A stretch of DNA of 64,000 bases from Paenibacillus algorifonticola (lineage in GTDB: Bacteria; Bacillota; Bacilli; Paenibacillales; Paenibacillaceae), in assembly GCF_000971975.1 (NCBI RefSeq), contig NZ_LAQO01000011.1:62001-126000 (forward strand), written 5' to 3'. Both the position numbers and the translations under genes were made by a program. A model generated the notes under the pieces. The model saw only the letters and a program-made list of their open reading frames with translations. It made no database searches and had not been told where the DNA came from. Of this stretch, positions 8,010 to 16,975 are shown piece by piece. Each line of letters begins with the position of its first letter. Position 1 is the first letter of the stretch.

Positions 8010-8417
8010 ATGAGTACAACAGCAACGGAGTATGAGAAAACGGACATTGGCGTTATTCAGATCGCACCCGAGGTTATTGAAGTCATTGCTGGACTGGCTA
8101 CAGTTGAGGTGCCTGGTGTAGCTGGCATGAGCGGCGGTTTCGCAGGCGGAATCGCAGAGATGCTTGGCCGTAAAAATTTGTCTAAAGGCGTTAAAGTTGA
8201 TGTTGGACAGCGTGAGGCGGCGATTGATGTATCCATTATTGTGGAATACGGCAACCGCATTCCAGAAATCGCTTCGGAAATTCAGCGCAATGTGAAACGT
8301 TCGATTGAAACGATGACGGGTCTTCATGTTATTGAAGTGAACGTACATATTCACGATGTTCATTTCAAAGCTGCTGAGAAGCCGGTAGAGGAAGACCAAC
8401 TGCTGCGCGTCAAGTAA
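8010..8417 (+). CDS. yqhY: Asp23/Gls24 family envelope stress protein
   Basis: 135 aa. It has the Asp23/Gls24 layout: IQIAPEVIEVIAGLATVEVPGVAGMSGG near the N-terminus, VDVGQREAAIDVSIIVEYG in the middle, and a C-terminal part with TGLHVIEVNVHIHDVHF. Asp23-type proteins are tethered under the membrane by AmaP, which is encoded next, and respond to envelope stress. In Bacillus, yqhY follows accBC and loss of it is linked to misregulated acetyl-CoA carboxylase. The start follows AGGGAGGTG. A hairpin terminator separates it from amaP. Confidence 0.9.
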   Translation: MSTTATEYEKTDIGVIQIAPEVIEVIAGLATVEVPGVAGMSGGFAGGIAEMLGRKNLSKGVKVDVGQREAAIDVSIIVEYGNRIPEIASEIQRNVKRSIETMTGLHVIEVNVHIHDVHFKAAEKPVEEDQLLRVK

Positions 8418-8445
8418 TAACTGCATGGAAGAGAATTAACTATAA

Positions 8446-8486
8446 CCCCCTCGTGATCGGCATGCCGCTCGGCGCAAGGGGGTTTT
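8446..8486 (+). terminator. Hairpin with T run between yqhY and amaP
   Basis: CCCCCT pairs with AAGGGGG, and CGG-CATG-CCG pairs inside; TTTT follows. It may attenuate rather than fully end transcription, since amaP follows within 35 bases. Confidence 0.75.
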
Positions 8487-8516
8487 CATTCGGTTTGCCC
8501 GGAGGAGGCATTTGCA

Positions 8517-9074
8517 TTGTTTAGAATTGTGGACAAGTTGCTATTGTTTATTTATAGCATCGTAATCGGTGCCGCTTCCATTTTGATCGCATGTATAGGC
8601 TTTAATTGGATTTCGAAGAGAGCGGTGCTTACGGCTTTAGACCGTATTTTTGAGCAGCCGTCGATCCAGATTTCCGTTATGGTTGCCGGGATTGTATTGT
8701 TTTTGCTCAGCTTGAGATTTTTTATTGTTTCCTTGCATCGCGGTTCTTCCGCTCCGCCTTCAATTGATCAACGGACAGATTTTGGCGACATTCGCATTTC
8801 CATTGAAACGATTGAAAATTTAGCCCTTAAAGCGGCTTCCAAGCGTCGCGGGGTTAAAGATTTGCGTGCGCGCATTCGTACTTCCGACTCTGGCCTTGAC
8901 ATTGTGCTTCGCGTGTTTGTTGATGGAGAAAGCTCTATCCCAACGATCACGGAAGAGATTCAGCTTGCTGTCAAAAGCCATATTGAGGATATTACAGGCA
9001 TACCGGTTTCTAATGTGACGGTATTCGTGGCGAATGTCATTCAGACAGGCATGTACAAGAGTCGCGTGGAATAG
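8517..9074 (+). CDS. amaP: Alkaline shock response membrane anchor protein AmaP
   Basis: 185 aa, TTG start with GGAGGAG at 8501. Two membrane helices (residues about 8-28 and 50-72) precede a cytoplasmic domain that is itself Asp23-like (DIRISIETIENLALKAASKRRGVKDLRARI, and TGIPVSNVTVFVANV near the end). AmaP holds Asp23-type proteins at the membrane. Its placement between yqhY and a DUF2273 gene is the usual one. An upstream or alternative ATG was not found. Confidence 0.88.
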   Translation: MFRIVDKLLLFIYSIVIGAASILIACIGFNWISKRAVLTALDRIFEQPSIQISVMVAGIVLFLLSLRFFIVSLHRGSSAPPSIDQRTDFGDIRISIETIENLALKAASKRRGVKDLRARIRTSDSGLDIVLRVFVDGESSIPTITEEIQLAVKSHIEDITGIPVSNVTVFVANVIQTGMYKSRVE

Positions 9075-9088
9075 AGGTGGGCTAGCGG

Positions 9089-9319
9089 ATGTGGAGGGAA
9101 TTTTGGGTTCATTACGGAAAGCGGACAATTGGCGCAGCAGCAGGACTCTTTTTCAGCTTTGTGTACTTGTTTGCAGGTTTTTGGGATATGCTGTTTTTTA
9201 TGCTGCTTATTTCAGTTGGTTATTGGATAGGCAAGAAGAAAGATTTGCGGCAGGATCCGACCGCTCCATGGCAGCAAGTGTGGAGTGTTTTAATGGAAAG
9301 ATTTCGCCCGTTTAGATAA
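9089..9319 (+). CDS. Small membrane protein, DUF2273 family
   Basis: 76 aa, two hydrophobic segments (about residues 13-28 and 31-46) between a basic N-terminus (MWREFWVHYGKRTIG) and a polar tail. DUF2273 proteins regularly stand beside amaP and asp23 and are thought to belong to the same membrane-associated envelope stress module. It begins 14 bases after the amaP stop, with AGAGGTGG upstream. Confidence 0.85.
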   Translation: MWREFWVHYGKRTIGAAAGLFFSFVYLFAGFWDMLFFMLLISVGYWIGKKKDLRQDPTAPWQQVWSVLMERFRPFR

Positions 9320-9394
9320 ACCTGTGGTCTCCTCCGTTCTCCGGAAGCCGGATTGCCGGTTGTTCGAGGCAGGGAGGAGATCATAGGTTTTTTT
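9320..9394 (+). terminator. Terminator after the amaP genes
   Basis: A long imperfect stem: ACCTGTGGTCTCCTCC pairs with GGAGGAGATCATAGGT (two mismatches), followed by seven T. The arms enclose about 35 bases with a further small hairpin. Confidence 0.8.
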
Positions 9395-9401
9395 GAAATT
9401 C

Positions 9402-9490
9402 TAAGAATTGATAAGTTTCACTTTATTCAGCTTAGAATTCTCTGCGGAACGAAGCTGTGCCAGTCAAGGACGGCGCTATCCGTTTGCGCT
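9402..9490 (-). repeat. Dispersed intergenic repeat, copy 1 (reverse)
   Basis: Read on the minus strand this matches the copies at 33211, 47742 and 56126: AGCGCAAACGG, then GCCGTCCTT, GGCACAGCTTCGTTCCGC, GTGAAACTTATCAATTCTTA. It fills the space between the amaP-cluster terminator and nusB. No open reading frame or inverted terminal repeats were seen. Confidence 0.75.
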
Positions 9491-9536
9491 AGCAATAATA
9501 AATTTCAGTAAGCAGTGCAACTGCTGTGGAGGTCCC

Positions 9537-10001
9537 ATGAAACGTAGATTAGCGAGAGAAATTGCAGTATCAAGTTTGTACCAAATGGAAATGAATGAGG
9601 TCACGGCTGACGAAGCGGTGGACATGCTTCTTGAAGAGGCGCATTCCGCCAATGAGATCGGCGCGGAGCCTGGAGATATTGGCAATACGGATGATGATTT
9701 TGTAAGACAGCTCGTCATGGGCGTCGCGGAGCGTAAAGCGGCGATTGACGACATGCTGCAGGATCATTTGACCGGATGGCAGGTTGACCGGCTGTCTCGG
9801 GTAGACCGTCAGGTTTTGCGACTGGCTTGCTTCGAGATGGTATTTAGCAACGATGTACCGCCGAAAGCGGTTATAAATGAGGCAATTGAACTGGCTAAGC
9901 ATTTCGGCACGGAAGAGTCTGGCAAGTTCGTAAATGGCGTGTTAGGGAAGCTGATTAGCGGACTTGAGCAGTTGAAAGCCGAGCCTGATCATACAAACTA
10001 G
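9537..10001 (+). CDS. nusB: Transcription antitermination protein NusB
   Basis: 154 aa. It binds boxA with NusE and promotes rRNA antitermination. The start MKRRLAREIAVSSLYQMEMN and the C-terminal block RLACFEMVF, PPKAVINEAIELAKHFG, KFVNGVLGKL are typical. I chose the ATG at 9537 behind GGAGGTCCC; an open extension to 9408 runs through the dispersed repeat. It is about 20 residues longer than B. subtilis NusB because of an acidic loop at about 33-60. Confidence 0.95.
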   Translation: MKRRLAREIAVSSLYQMEMNEVTADEAVDMLLEEAHSANEIGAEPGDIGNTDDDFVRQLVMGVAERKAAIDDMLQDHLTGWQVDRLSRVDRQVLRLACFEMVFSNDVPPKAVINEAIELAKHFGTEESGKFVNGVLGKLISGLEQLKAEPDHTN

Positions 10002-10002
10002 G

Positions 10003-10029
10003 AAACCGCCGGCGCGAAAGGCCGGTCGG
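10003..10029 (+). other. Hairpin between nusB and folD
   Basis: CCGCCGGC pairs with GCCGGTCGG around GCGAAAG. There is no T run, so it is not a terminator; it may be an mRNA processing or stability element. Confidence 0.45.
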
Positions 10030-10050
10030 CAAGAAGGGGAGCGACACATA

Positions 10051-10911
10051 ATGAGCGCACATATCATTTTAGGCAAACAGATTTCGGATCTTATTCGTGA
10101 GGAAATTGGGGCAGATACGGCTTCGCTTAAAGAAAAGGGTGTTGTTCCGGGTCTTGCAGTTGTATTGGTTGGTGAAGATCCCGCTTCCAAAGTATACGTT
10201 GGTTCCAAGGAAAAGGCCTGCCAGCAGCTTGGGTTATATTCCGAGGTTCACCGTTTGGCCGAGTCGGCATCGGAAGAGGAAGTTTTGGCGCTAATCGCCA
10301 AGCTTAATAAGCAGGATACAATTAATGGCATTTTGGTGCAGCTGCCGCTGCCTAAACATATTAACGAGAAGGCCGTTATTGATGCGATTCGTGTGGAAAA
10401 GGACGTAGACGGTTTCCATCCTGAAAGTGTGGGTAATTTGGTAATAGGCGATGATAGCTTGCTGCCATGTACGCCAGCGGGCGTTATTGAACTGATTAAA
10501 CGCAGCGGCGTTGATATTGCAGGCAAGCATGCAGTTGTCATTGGACGAAGCAATATTGTCGGCAAGCCTGTCGCAATGCTGCTGCTTAGAGAGCATGCTA
10601 CGGTGACGATCTGCCATTCCAAAACAGCGAATATGGAAGAGATCGCAAAGCAGGCGGACATTCTTGTCGTAGCCATCGGCAAAGCGAAAGCGATTGACAG
10701 CAAGTTCGTGAAGCCAGGCGCAGTCGTTATTGATGTTGGCATTAATCGTTTGCCTGATGGCAAGCTGGCGGGCGATGTGGATTACGAGGATTGCTTGGAG
10801 ACAGCTGGTTATATTACACCTGTGCCAGGCGGCGTTGGTCCGATGACGATTACGATGCTGATCCAGAACACCATTAAGGCAGCCAAACGCGCAAACGGAA
10901 TCGGAGAGTAA
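10051..10911 (+). CDS. folD: Bifunctional methylene-tetrahydrofolate dehydrogenase/cyclohydrolase
   Basis: 286 aa, ATG after AAGGGGAGC. It interconverts 5,10-methylene-, methenyl- and 10-formyl-tetrahydrofolate with NADP. Signatures: VGEDPASKVYVGSKEKAC (catalytic Tyr and Lys, about residues 41-58), QLPLPKHI, DVDGFHPESVGNL, VVIGRSNIVGKPVAMLL (nucleotide-binding, about 159-175) and TPVPGGVGPMTITML near the end. Full family length. It is followed four bases later by xseA. Confidence 0.97.
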   Translation: MSAHIILGKQISDLIREEIGADTASLKEKGVVPGLAVVLVGEDPASKVYVGSKEKACQQLGLYSEVHRLAESASEEEVLALIAKLNKQDTINGILVQLPLPKHINEKAVIDAIRVEKDVDGFHPESVGNLVIGDDSLLPCTPAGVIELIKRSGVDIAGKHAVVIGRSNIVGKPVAMLLLREHATVTICHSKTANMEEIAKQADILVVAIGKAKAIDSKFVKPGAVVIDVGINRLPDGKLAGDVDYEDCLETAGYITPVPGGVGPMTITMLIQNTIKAAKRANGIGE

Positions 10912-10915
10912 GCCG

Positions 10916-12298
10916 ATGACAGAACAGCCGCGGGTTTATTCGATAAAGGACATTAACCGATATATCCGGATGAAAATGGACTCGGACGCTGTGCTTGGCG
11001 ATGTGTGGCTGCGCGGAGAGATATCTAATTTTACGCATCATTCCAGCGGCCATATGTATTTTACGCTTAAGGATAAAGACAGTCGGCTGAAATGCGTCAT
11101 GTTTGCTTCGCATAACCAGCGGCTGCCTTTTATTCCTCGTGAAGGTGCTAAAGTGATGGCGCGCGGAAACATTTCTGTCTATGAGCGGGATGGCAACTAT
11201 CAGTTTTATGTGGCTGCGATGCAGCCAGATGGTATTGGAAGCTTGTATCTCGCTTTCGAGCAGTTAAAAAGCAAGCTGGAGGAAGAAGGGCTGTTTGCCG
11301 CTGAGCGCAAGCGCCCGATTCCGCGCTTTCCTGGGGCGATCGGACTGATCACTTCGCCAACAGGAGCAGCGGTTCGCGATATGATGATTACGCTGCAGCG
11401 CCGCTATCCCGCTGCGCGTATTTATGTTTATCCGGTTCTGGTGCAAGGAGCGCAAGCAGCGCCTTCCATTTCACATGCGATAGAAGCAATGAACCGTTTT
11501 GGCGAAATCGACGTATTAATTGTAGGACGCGGCGGCGGCTCGCTTGAAGAGCTTTGGGCGTTTAATGAGGAGCAGGTAGCGCGCAGCATAGCCGCATCCG
11601 CTATTCCAATCATCAGCGCCGTCGGCCATGAGACCGATTACACGATAGCTGATTTCGTAGCAGATTTGCGGGCGGCGACGCCTACGGCAGCAGCCGAGCT
11701 GGCTGTGCCACATGCAGCCGAGCTCGAGAAGCATTTAAGCAGGCAGCGCCAGCAGCTGGAGCAATCACTGCGCCAGCTTATTCGCAGCCGCAAGGAGCAG
11801 CTTGCCCGTGTGCGCCGTTCGCCTTTTTTCCTTTATCCACGCAAATATTTGCTGGAGCAGGCGCAGCGCCTTGATTTGCTGGAGGAACGCTTGCGCCAGC
11901 GGACGCTTAAGGCAGCGGGACGCGGACGAAGCAGGCTGGAGCGTTTGCAAGCGACGCTTGCCGGGCATCATCCAGGGCAGCGCGTGCAGTTTGCCGCAAG
12001 CAGGCTCAAAGGAACCTCGAAACGGCTGGAACAGATCATCCAGCAAACGCTGCAGGAGAAGCAGCTTAAGCTTCATAGCTCCATACGCCAGCTTGATGCG
12101 CTTAGTCCGCTTAAGGTAATGGCAAGGGGATACGGGTTAGTTTATGAAGAGTCGGAGCAGCGCTTGGTCAAGTCAGTAGCAGATGTAAAGGCAGGGGATA
12201 CCGTAAAGGTTAAACTAGCCGATGGGCAAATGACCTGCGAGGTATCGTCGTTGGAAGGAGAGGGCAGCAGTGGCAAAAAAAGAAGCAACCGAGCTTAG
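10916..12298 (+). CDS. xseA: Exodeoxyribonuclease VII large subunit
   Basis: 460 aa. With XseB it degrades single-stranded DNA. An N-terminal OB-fold (YSIKDINRYIRMKMDSD, LRGEISNFTHHSSGHMYFTLKD) is followed by the catalytic domain with ITSPTGAAVRDM, GRGGGSLEELWAFNEE and SAVGHETDYTIADFVAD, then a long coiled-coil with many Gln/Arg residues (about 270-400). It starts four bases after folD, and its last 29 bases overlap xseB. Confidence 0.96.
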   Translation: MTEQPRVYSIKDINRYIRMKMDSDAVLGDVWLRGEISNFTHHSSGHMYFTLKDKDSRLKCVMFASHNQRLPFIPREGAKVMARGNISVYERDGNYQFYVAAMQPDGIGSLYLAFEQLKSKLEEEGLFAAERKRPIPRFPGAIGLITSPTGAAVRDMMITLQRRYPAARIYVYPVLVQGAQAAPSISHAIEAMNRFGEIDVLIVGRGGGSLEELWAFNEEQVARSIAASAIPIISAVGHETDYTIADFVADLRAATPTAAAELAVPHAAELEKHLSRQRQQLEQSLRQLIRSRKEQLARVRRSPFFLYPRKYLLEQAQRLDLLEERLRQRTLKAAGRGRSRLERLQATLAGHHPGQRVQFAASRLKGTSKRLEQIIQQTLQEKQLKLHSSIRQLDALSPLKVMARGYGLVYEESEQRLVKSVADVKAGDTVKVKLADGQMTCEVSSLEGEGSSGKKRSNRA

Positions 12299-12524
12299 CT
12301 TTGAACAGGCGATGGAACAGCTTGACACGATTGTAGAAAAGCTTGAAAATGGCGACGTTCCGCTGGAGACAGCGATTGATCTATTTCAGGAGGGCATGCG
12401 TCTGTCTAAGCTGTGCAGCGGCAAGCTGGAGCAGGTGGAGCAGAAGATCGAGACGCTCATTGAAACAGAGCAGGGCTTTCAGAAAAAAACGTTTGCTCCA
12501 CCGAGCGAAGACAAAGGAGAATAA
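12270..12524 (+). CDS. xseB: Exodeoxyribonuclease VII small subunit
   Basis: 84 aa, GTG start inside the end of xseA, preceded by GGAGAGGGCAGCA. The core is LSFEQAMEQLDTIVEKLENGDVPLE and a second helix FQEGMRLSKLCSGKLEQVEQKI, the two-helix fold of XseB. Several copies wrap the coiled-coil of XseA. The overlap suggests coupled translation. Confidence 0.95.
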   Translation: MAKKEATELSFEQAMEQLDTIVEKLENGDVPLETAIDLFQEGMRLSKLCSGKLEQVEQKIETLIETEQGFQKKTFAPPSEDKGE

Positions 12525-12527
12525 CGC

Positions 12528-13442
12528 TTGAGCGACACTGTTTTAGTAAAATCATATTTGGCGCAATGCGCCGCCATCGTAGAGCAGGCGCTGACCGAAG
12601 TACTGCCTGCGCAGTGGCAGGTTCCGGATAAGCTCCGTGAATCCATGATGTATTCTCTAGAAGCGGGTGGAAAACGCTTGCGACCCGCTCTTGTGCTCGC
12701 TGTAGCAGAGGCTATTAGCGGTGATGAAGATACGGTGACCAAAGCTTTGCCGGTTGCTTGCGCAATTGAATGCATACATACGTATTCCTTAATCCATGAT
12801 GATTTGCCAGCGATGGATGATGATGATTATCGCCGCGGCAAGCTGACGAACCATAAGGTGTACGGAGAGGCGATGGCGATTTTGGCTGGTGACGCGCTGC
12901 TGACCCATGCGTTTCATTTAATTCCTAAAGCGGCGAAAGCTGGCGGTGTCAGTGCGCAGGTTGCACTCGATATCGTGGAAGATTTGGCGATGCTTGCCGG
13001 AGCTAGAGGCATGGTAGGCGGGCAAGTAGCAGATATGCTGGGTGAGCAGGGCATCACGTCGCTTGCGGAGCTTGAATATATTCATTTGCACAAAACCGGT
13101 GATCTGGTTGTGTTCTCTGTTACAGCTGGTGCACGTATTGGTGGAGCAACGGAAGAGCAAATCAAGCTGTTAGAGCAGTATGGCCGCAATATTGGGCTAG
13201 CTTTTCAAATTCAAGATGACATTCTAGATTTGATTGGCGATGAGACCAAGCTTGGCAAAAAGACGAACAGCGATGTCGAACAACAAAAAGTAACGTATCC
13301 TTTTTTGCTGGGGCTTGAGGAGAGCAAGGCTCAAGTAGAGCGTTTGACTCAGGATGCGAAATCAGCTGTGCTGACTGCGGGACTTGCAGCACCTGACAGG
13401 CTGCTGCAAATAGCCGATTATCTGGTGCAGAGGGATCATTAA
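12528..13442 (+). CDS. ispA: Farnesyl/geranyl diphosphate synthase (polyprenyl synthetase)
   Basis: 304 aa, TTG start three bases after xseB, with AAAGGAGAA upstream. It condenses isopentenyl diphosphate with allylic diphosphates. The first aspartate-rich motif HDDLPAMDDDD is at about 90-100 and the second, QIQDDILD, at about 225-232; GGKRLRPAL precedes them. Its place before dxs matches B. subtilis yqiD (ispA). The exact product length cannot be proven from sequence, but the residues and the operon fit farnesyl diphosphate synthase. Confidence 0.93.
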   Translation: MSDTVLVKSYLAQCAAIVEQALTEVLPAQWQVPDKLRESMMYSLEAGGKRLRPALVLAVAEAISGDEDTVTKALPVACAIECIHTYSLIHDDLPAMDDDDYRRGKLTNHKVYGEAMAILAGDALLTHAFHLIPKAAKAGGVSAQVALDIVEDLAMLAGARGMVGGQVADMLGEQGITSLAELEYIHLHKTGDLVVFSVTAGARIGGATEEQIKLLEQYGRNIGLAFQIQDDILDLIGDETKLGKKTNSDVEQQKVTYPFLLGLEESKAQVERLTQDAKSAVLTAGLAAPDRLLQIADYLVQRDH

Positions 13443-13463
13443 TCCGCTCAAATGCCACGATGA

Positions 13464-13493
13464 TTGGGAAAAAAACAAAGCCTATGTTATAAT
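13464..13493 (+). promoter_or_regulatory. Sigma-A-like promoter before dxs
   Basis: TTGGGA, 18 bases, TATAAT, starting 22 bases after the ispA stop. It gives dxs its own promoter within the cluster, with a leader of about 60 nt. Confidence 0.6.
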
Positions 13494-13557
13494 AGCTTAA
13501 ATATTTTGACGTCTATTGAACAGTGAAGGCTGCTGTTCGTGAAAGCGAGGAAGTACT

Positions 13558-15456
13558 GTGCTGCTTGAACATATAAACGGGCCTCAGGATTTAAAAGGGT
13601 TATCCAAGAAAGAGCTGGAGCAGCTTGCAAGCGAAGTACGCCAGTTTCTGATTGAGAAGCTTTCCGTTACGGGTGGTCACCTTGCATCCAATCTTGGAGT
13701 TGTGGAGCTAACGCTCGTTCTTCATTATTTATTTGACAGCCCAAATGACAAATTTGTATTTGATGTAGGTCATCAATCTTATGTGCATAAAATTTTAACA
13801 GGGCGCATGGATCGCTTCGATTCGCTGCGTCAATATAAAGGCATGTGCGGGTTTGTGAAACGCGACGAGAGCGTGCACGATGTTTGGGAAGCCGGACATA
13901 GCAGCACATCGCTGTCTGCAGCAATCGGTATGGCGATGGCGCGAGATTTTAAAGGCGAAGACAATCGGGTTATTGCCGTCATTGGCGACGGTGCTTTAAC
14001 TGGCGGGATGGCCTTCGAGGCGCTTAATCATATCGGTCATGAGAAGAAAAAAATGATTGTGGTACTGAACGACAATGAGATGTCCATTGCGCCAAATGTT
14101 GGTGCGATGCATCAATACTTGGGCAAAATCCGTTCTGATCGCCATTATCAGAAGGCGAAGGAAGAGCTGCAGCATTTTCTGAATAAGATACCTGCTGTGG
14201 GTGGGAAGCTGGCCAAGACGGCGGAGAAGTTTAAAGACAGCCTGAAATATTTGCTGGTAACCGGCATTCTTTTTGAGCAATTTGGTCTTACTTATTTGGG
14301 ACCGGTTGACGGCCATGATATGGAGCAGCTTTTGGATATTTTCCGCCAGGCAGATTCCGTGCCAGGACCTGTTCTTGTGCATGTGGTGACGGTTAAGGGG
14401 AAAGGATATTCACCAGCGGAAGCCGATTCTCATAAATGGCATGGCATCTCCCCATACAAAATCGAATCAGGTCAGGTCGTCAAGGCAGTTGGCTCGCCGA
14501 TGTATACGCAAGTATTTGGCGATGTACTGATTGAGCTGGCCGAGAAGGATGAGCGCATTGTAGCAGTTACGCCTGCTATGCCGGGTGGATCAGGCCTAAT
14601 GGAATTCGCAGCGCGTTTTCCAGGACGTATGATCGATGTCGGAATTGCCGAGCAGCACGCGGCGACGATGTCTGCGGCACTTGCGATCGAAGGAATGAAG
14701 CCGGTATTTGCCGTGTATTCCACCTTCCTGCAAAGAGCTTATGATCAGGTTGTGCATGATATTTGCCGCCAAAACCTGAACGTTATTTTTGCTATCGACC
14801 GTGCGGGCTTTGTGGGTCCCGATGGGGAAACCCATCATGGCGTGTATGATATTCCGTTTCTGCGACATGTGCCGAATCTCGTCATTATGATGCCTAAGGA
14901 TGAAAATGAGCTTCGCCGGATGATGAAGACGGCGGTTGATTATAATGATGGTCCGATTGCGGTTCGTTATCCTCGTATCAATGGGCTTGGAGTACCGCTC
15001 GATGCTGAGCTGCTGCCTCTGCCAATTGGTTCATGGGAAACGGTGCGTGAAGGCGATTCAGCTGTCATTGTTGCGATTGGCCCGATGCTGCAAGTGGCGG
15101 AAGATGCGGCTGATCTGTTAAAACGAGACGGTATGAATGTTCGCATTGTAAATGCCCGCTTTATTAAGCCGCTGGATGAGCAAATGCTGTTGTCGCTAGC
15201 TAGTGAAGGCAAAAACATGATCGTGCTGGAAGAAGGCGCAGCGCTTGGCGGTTTGGGAAGCGCGATTCTTGAATTTTATTCACTGCGCGGCATTTATGGC
15301 CTGCCGATCCGAATCGTTGGTATTCCGGACCAGTTTATTGAACATGGTTCCATTAAAGAGCAGCGCGCTGAAGTTGGCCTGACAGGTGAACGGGTAGCGG
15401 CTGAGCTTAAAAACATGCATCCTCGCAGTAAAATGCGCGTAACCGGACAGCATTAG
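13558..15456 (+). CDS. dxs: 1-deoxy-D-xylulose-5-phosphate synthase
   Basis: 632 aa, GTG start after GCGAGGAAG. It joins pyruvate and glyceraldehyde 3-phosphate with thiamine diphosphate, the first step of the non-mevalonate isoprenoid pathway. Visible: [16 protein letters not shown], the cofactor motif [15 protein letters not shown] (about 142-156), [14 protein letters not shown], the transketolase middle domain with [12 protein letters not shown] and [12 protein letters not shown], and the C-terminal domain with [13 protein letters not shown]. Typical length. It provides substrates used by the neighbouring ispA product. Confidence 0.97.
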   Translation: MLLEHINGPQDLKGLSKKELEQLASEVRQFLIEKLSVTGGHLASNLGVVELTLVLHYLFDSPNDKFVFDVGHQSYVHKILTGRMDRFDSLRQYKGMCGFVKRDESVHDVWEAGHSSTSLSAAIGMAMARDFKGEDNRVIAVIGDGALTGGMAFEALNHIGHEKKKMIVVLNDNEMSIAPNVGAMHQYLGKIRSDRHYQKAKEELQHFLNKIPAVGGKLAKTAEKFKDSLKYLLVTGILFEQFGLTYLGPVDGHDMEQLLDIFRQADSVPGPVLVHVVTVKGKGYSPAEADSHKWHGISPYKIESGQVVKAVGSPMYTQVFGDVLIELAEKDERIVAVTPAMPGGSGLMEFAARFPGRMIDVGIAEQHAATMSAALAIEGMKPVFAVYSTFLQRAYDQVVHDICRQNLNVIFAIDRAGFVGPDGETHHGVYDIPFLRHVPNLVIMMPKDENELRRMMKTAVDYNDGPIAVRYPRINGLGVPLDAELLPLPIGSWETVREGDSAVIVAIGPMLQVAEDAADLLKRDGMNVRIVNARFIKPLDEQMLLSLASEGKNMIVLEEGAALGGLGSAILEFYSLRGIYGLPIRIVGIPDQFIEHGSIKEQRAEVGLTGERVAAELKNMHPRSKMRVTGQH

Positions 15457-15472
15457 AAGGCTAGGTAAAAGA

Positions 15473-16303
15473 ATGACGACACCGAAAGAACGAATAGATG
15501 TGCTGCTTGTCGAGCGCGGTTTTTATGAAAGCAGGGAGAAGGCGAAGAAAGCGCTAATGGCGGGCCTAGTTCTGGTGGATAATGAACCGATCGACAAGAG
15601 CGGAATGAAAGTTGCCCGCACGGCGGATATTAAAGTTAAAGGGGCTATTCACGCCTATGTCAGTCGTGGGGGCTTAAAGCTGGAGAAGGCGATTCGTGCT
15701 TTTGAGCTGGATCTCGCTGGACGTACGATGCTGGACATTGGTGCTTCGACAGGCGGTTTTACAGATTGTGCTTTGCAAAATGGAGCGGAATACGTCTACG
15801 CCATTGACGTCGGCTATAATCAGCTGGATTGGTCACTTCGCCAAGATTCACGTGTGAACGTCATGGAGCGCGTTAACTTCCGTTATATGAAGCCTGAAGA
15901 GCTGCTCGGGCCCAAGCCTACTTTTGCCACCATTGATGTCTCTTTCATCTCATTGAAGCTCATTTTGCCAGCGCTAGCGGGATTGATTGATCCGGGGTCA
16001 GGCGTGATGGCGTTAATCAAGCCGCAATTTGAGGCAGGGCGCGATAAAGTAGGGAAATCAGGTGTTATAAGGGATTCCAAGGTACATGCAGAGGTGCTGC
16101 ACAATGTAACGCAGGCAGCTGCTGAGATGGGTTATACGCTGCGTGATCTTTCCTTTTCACCTATTACAGGCGGAGAGGGCAATATTGAATTTTTGGCTTA
16201 CTGGATTTGGGATAACCAGCCTAATCAGCAGGTTCCCGATGATGCGGCAATTATGGAGCTCGTCAAGCAGGCGAGCGGTACCTTTTCCGCTGAGAAACAG
16301 TAG
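15473..16303 (+). CDS. yqxC: TlyA family S4-domain RNA methyltransferase
   Basis: 276 aa. An S4 RNA-binding domain occupies residues 5-66 (RIDVLLVERGFYESREKAKKALMAGLVLV). It is followed by an FtsJ-like methyltransferase domain with the SAM-binding loop LDIGASTGGFTDCALQNGA (about 83-101) and DVSFISLKLILPAL. The family includes TlyA, which 2'-O-methylates rRNA; whether this protein has that activity is unknown. It lies between dxs and argR as in B. subtilis (yqxC). A strong terminator follows. Confidence 0.92.
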   Translation: MTTPKERIDVLLVERGFYESREKAKKALMAGLVLVDNEPIDKSGMKVARTADIKVKGAIHAYVSRGGLKLEKAIRAFELDLAGRTMLDIGASTGGFTDCALQNGAEYVYAIDVGYNQLDWSLRQDSRVNVMERVNFRYMKPEELLGPKPTFATIDVSFISLKLILPALAGLIDPGSGVMALIKPQFEAGRDKVGKSGVIRDSKVHAEVLHNVTQAAAEMGYTLRDLSFSPITGGEGNIEFLAYWIWDNQPNQQVPDDAAIMELVKQASGTFSAEKQ

Positions 16304-16312
16304 CAAGCTGCG

Positions 16313-16360
16313 AGGGGAATGCCTGCATCGCTAAGGCGATCGGGTGTTCCCCTATTTTTT
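16313..16360 (+). terminator. Terminator after yqxC
   Basis: AGGGGAA pairs with TTCCCCT, with an inner CATCGC/GCGAT stem, followed by a T run (ATTTTTT). Confidence 0.85.
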
Positions 16361-16494
16361 GCTTTACAGAGTTGGGTCTTTTTTGATACACTGGACTCAA
16401 CCAAACATGCGTTCGCTTTATAAACATTGACAGGAATATGCCTCCTTCATCACGAACCATTATATATAAGGATGTTTTGGATGGAGGGTCGCAT

Positions 16495-16947
16495 ATGGAC
16501 AAATACGGTGACTGGTTAATTATGCTAGTTGCCTCCGCCTTGTTAATCTTGTGGTTGTTTCGATTGTTTCATCGCTGGCTGCATGAGCCAGCCTCCTTTA
16601 ACCGCTTGAAGCTCGGTAAGGGTGTCCCGCTTGATCCGAATGATGAGAACGTTCTGTTTCTTGAGCAGAATGGTTATCACGTCGTATCAGGCAAGCACCG
16701 GATCCCCATTCAGATCGACTTGGATGGTCATGAGCTGGACAGCCGCTTGTATATTGATTATATTGCAGAACTTGACGGTGAGTTATACATCGTGAAGACT
16801 GCAAGGGATCGTATGCCGATGGATTGGACGGGAAGCGGAATAAGGGACAGGCTGCTTGTGTACGCGTTGTTGCTGCCGAAATGCCAAGGCATCCTGTTTA
16901 TTAATGTGAAGGAACGCTCCATTAGAAAAGTTGTTTTTCAGTTGTAG
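16495..16947 (+). CDS. Membrane-anchored hypothetical protein, nuclease-like fold suspected
   Basis: 150 aa, ATG after GGAGGGTCGCAT. I do not recognise a named family. There is one N-terminal membrane helix (residues about 7-23), then a soluble domain of about 105 residues. The order of segments in that domain (a helix with LFLEQNGYHVV, then strands with DYIAELDGELYIVKTARDR, then a helix RDRLLVYALLL) resembles the restriction-endonuclease-like PD-(D/E)XK fold: an Asp before a strand ending in Lys, and a Tyr in the following helix. The acidic residue two before the Lys is replaced, so activity is doubtful. It sits between yqxC and argR, and the argR ribosome site begins 12 bases after its stop. 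Confidence 0.7.
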   Translation: MDKYGDWLIMLVASALLILWLFRLFHRWLHEPASFNRLKLGKGVPLDPNDENVLFLEQNGYHVVSGKHRIPIQIDLDGHELDSRLYIDYIAELDGELYIVKTARDRMPMDWTGSGIRDRLLVYALLLPKCQGILFINVKERSIRKVVFQL

Positions 16948-16975
16948 AATAGCATGTTTGGGAGGCGCTTTATTT

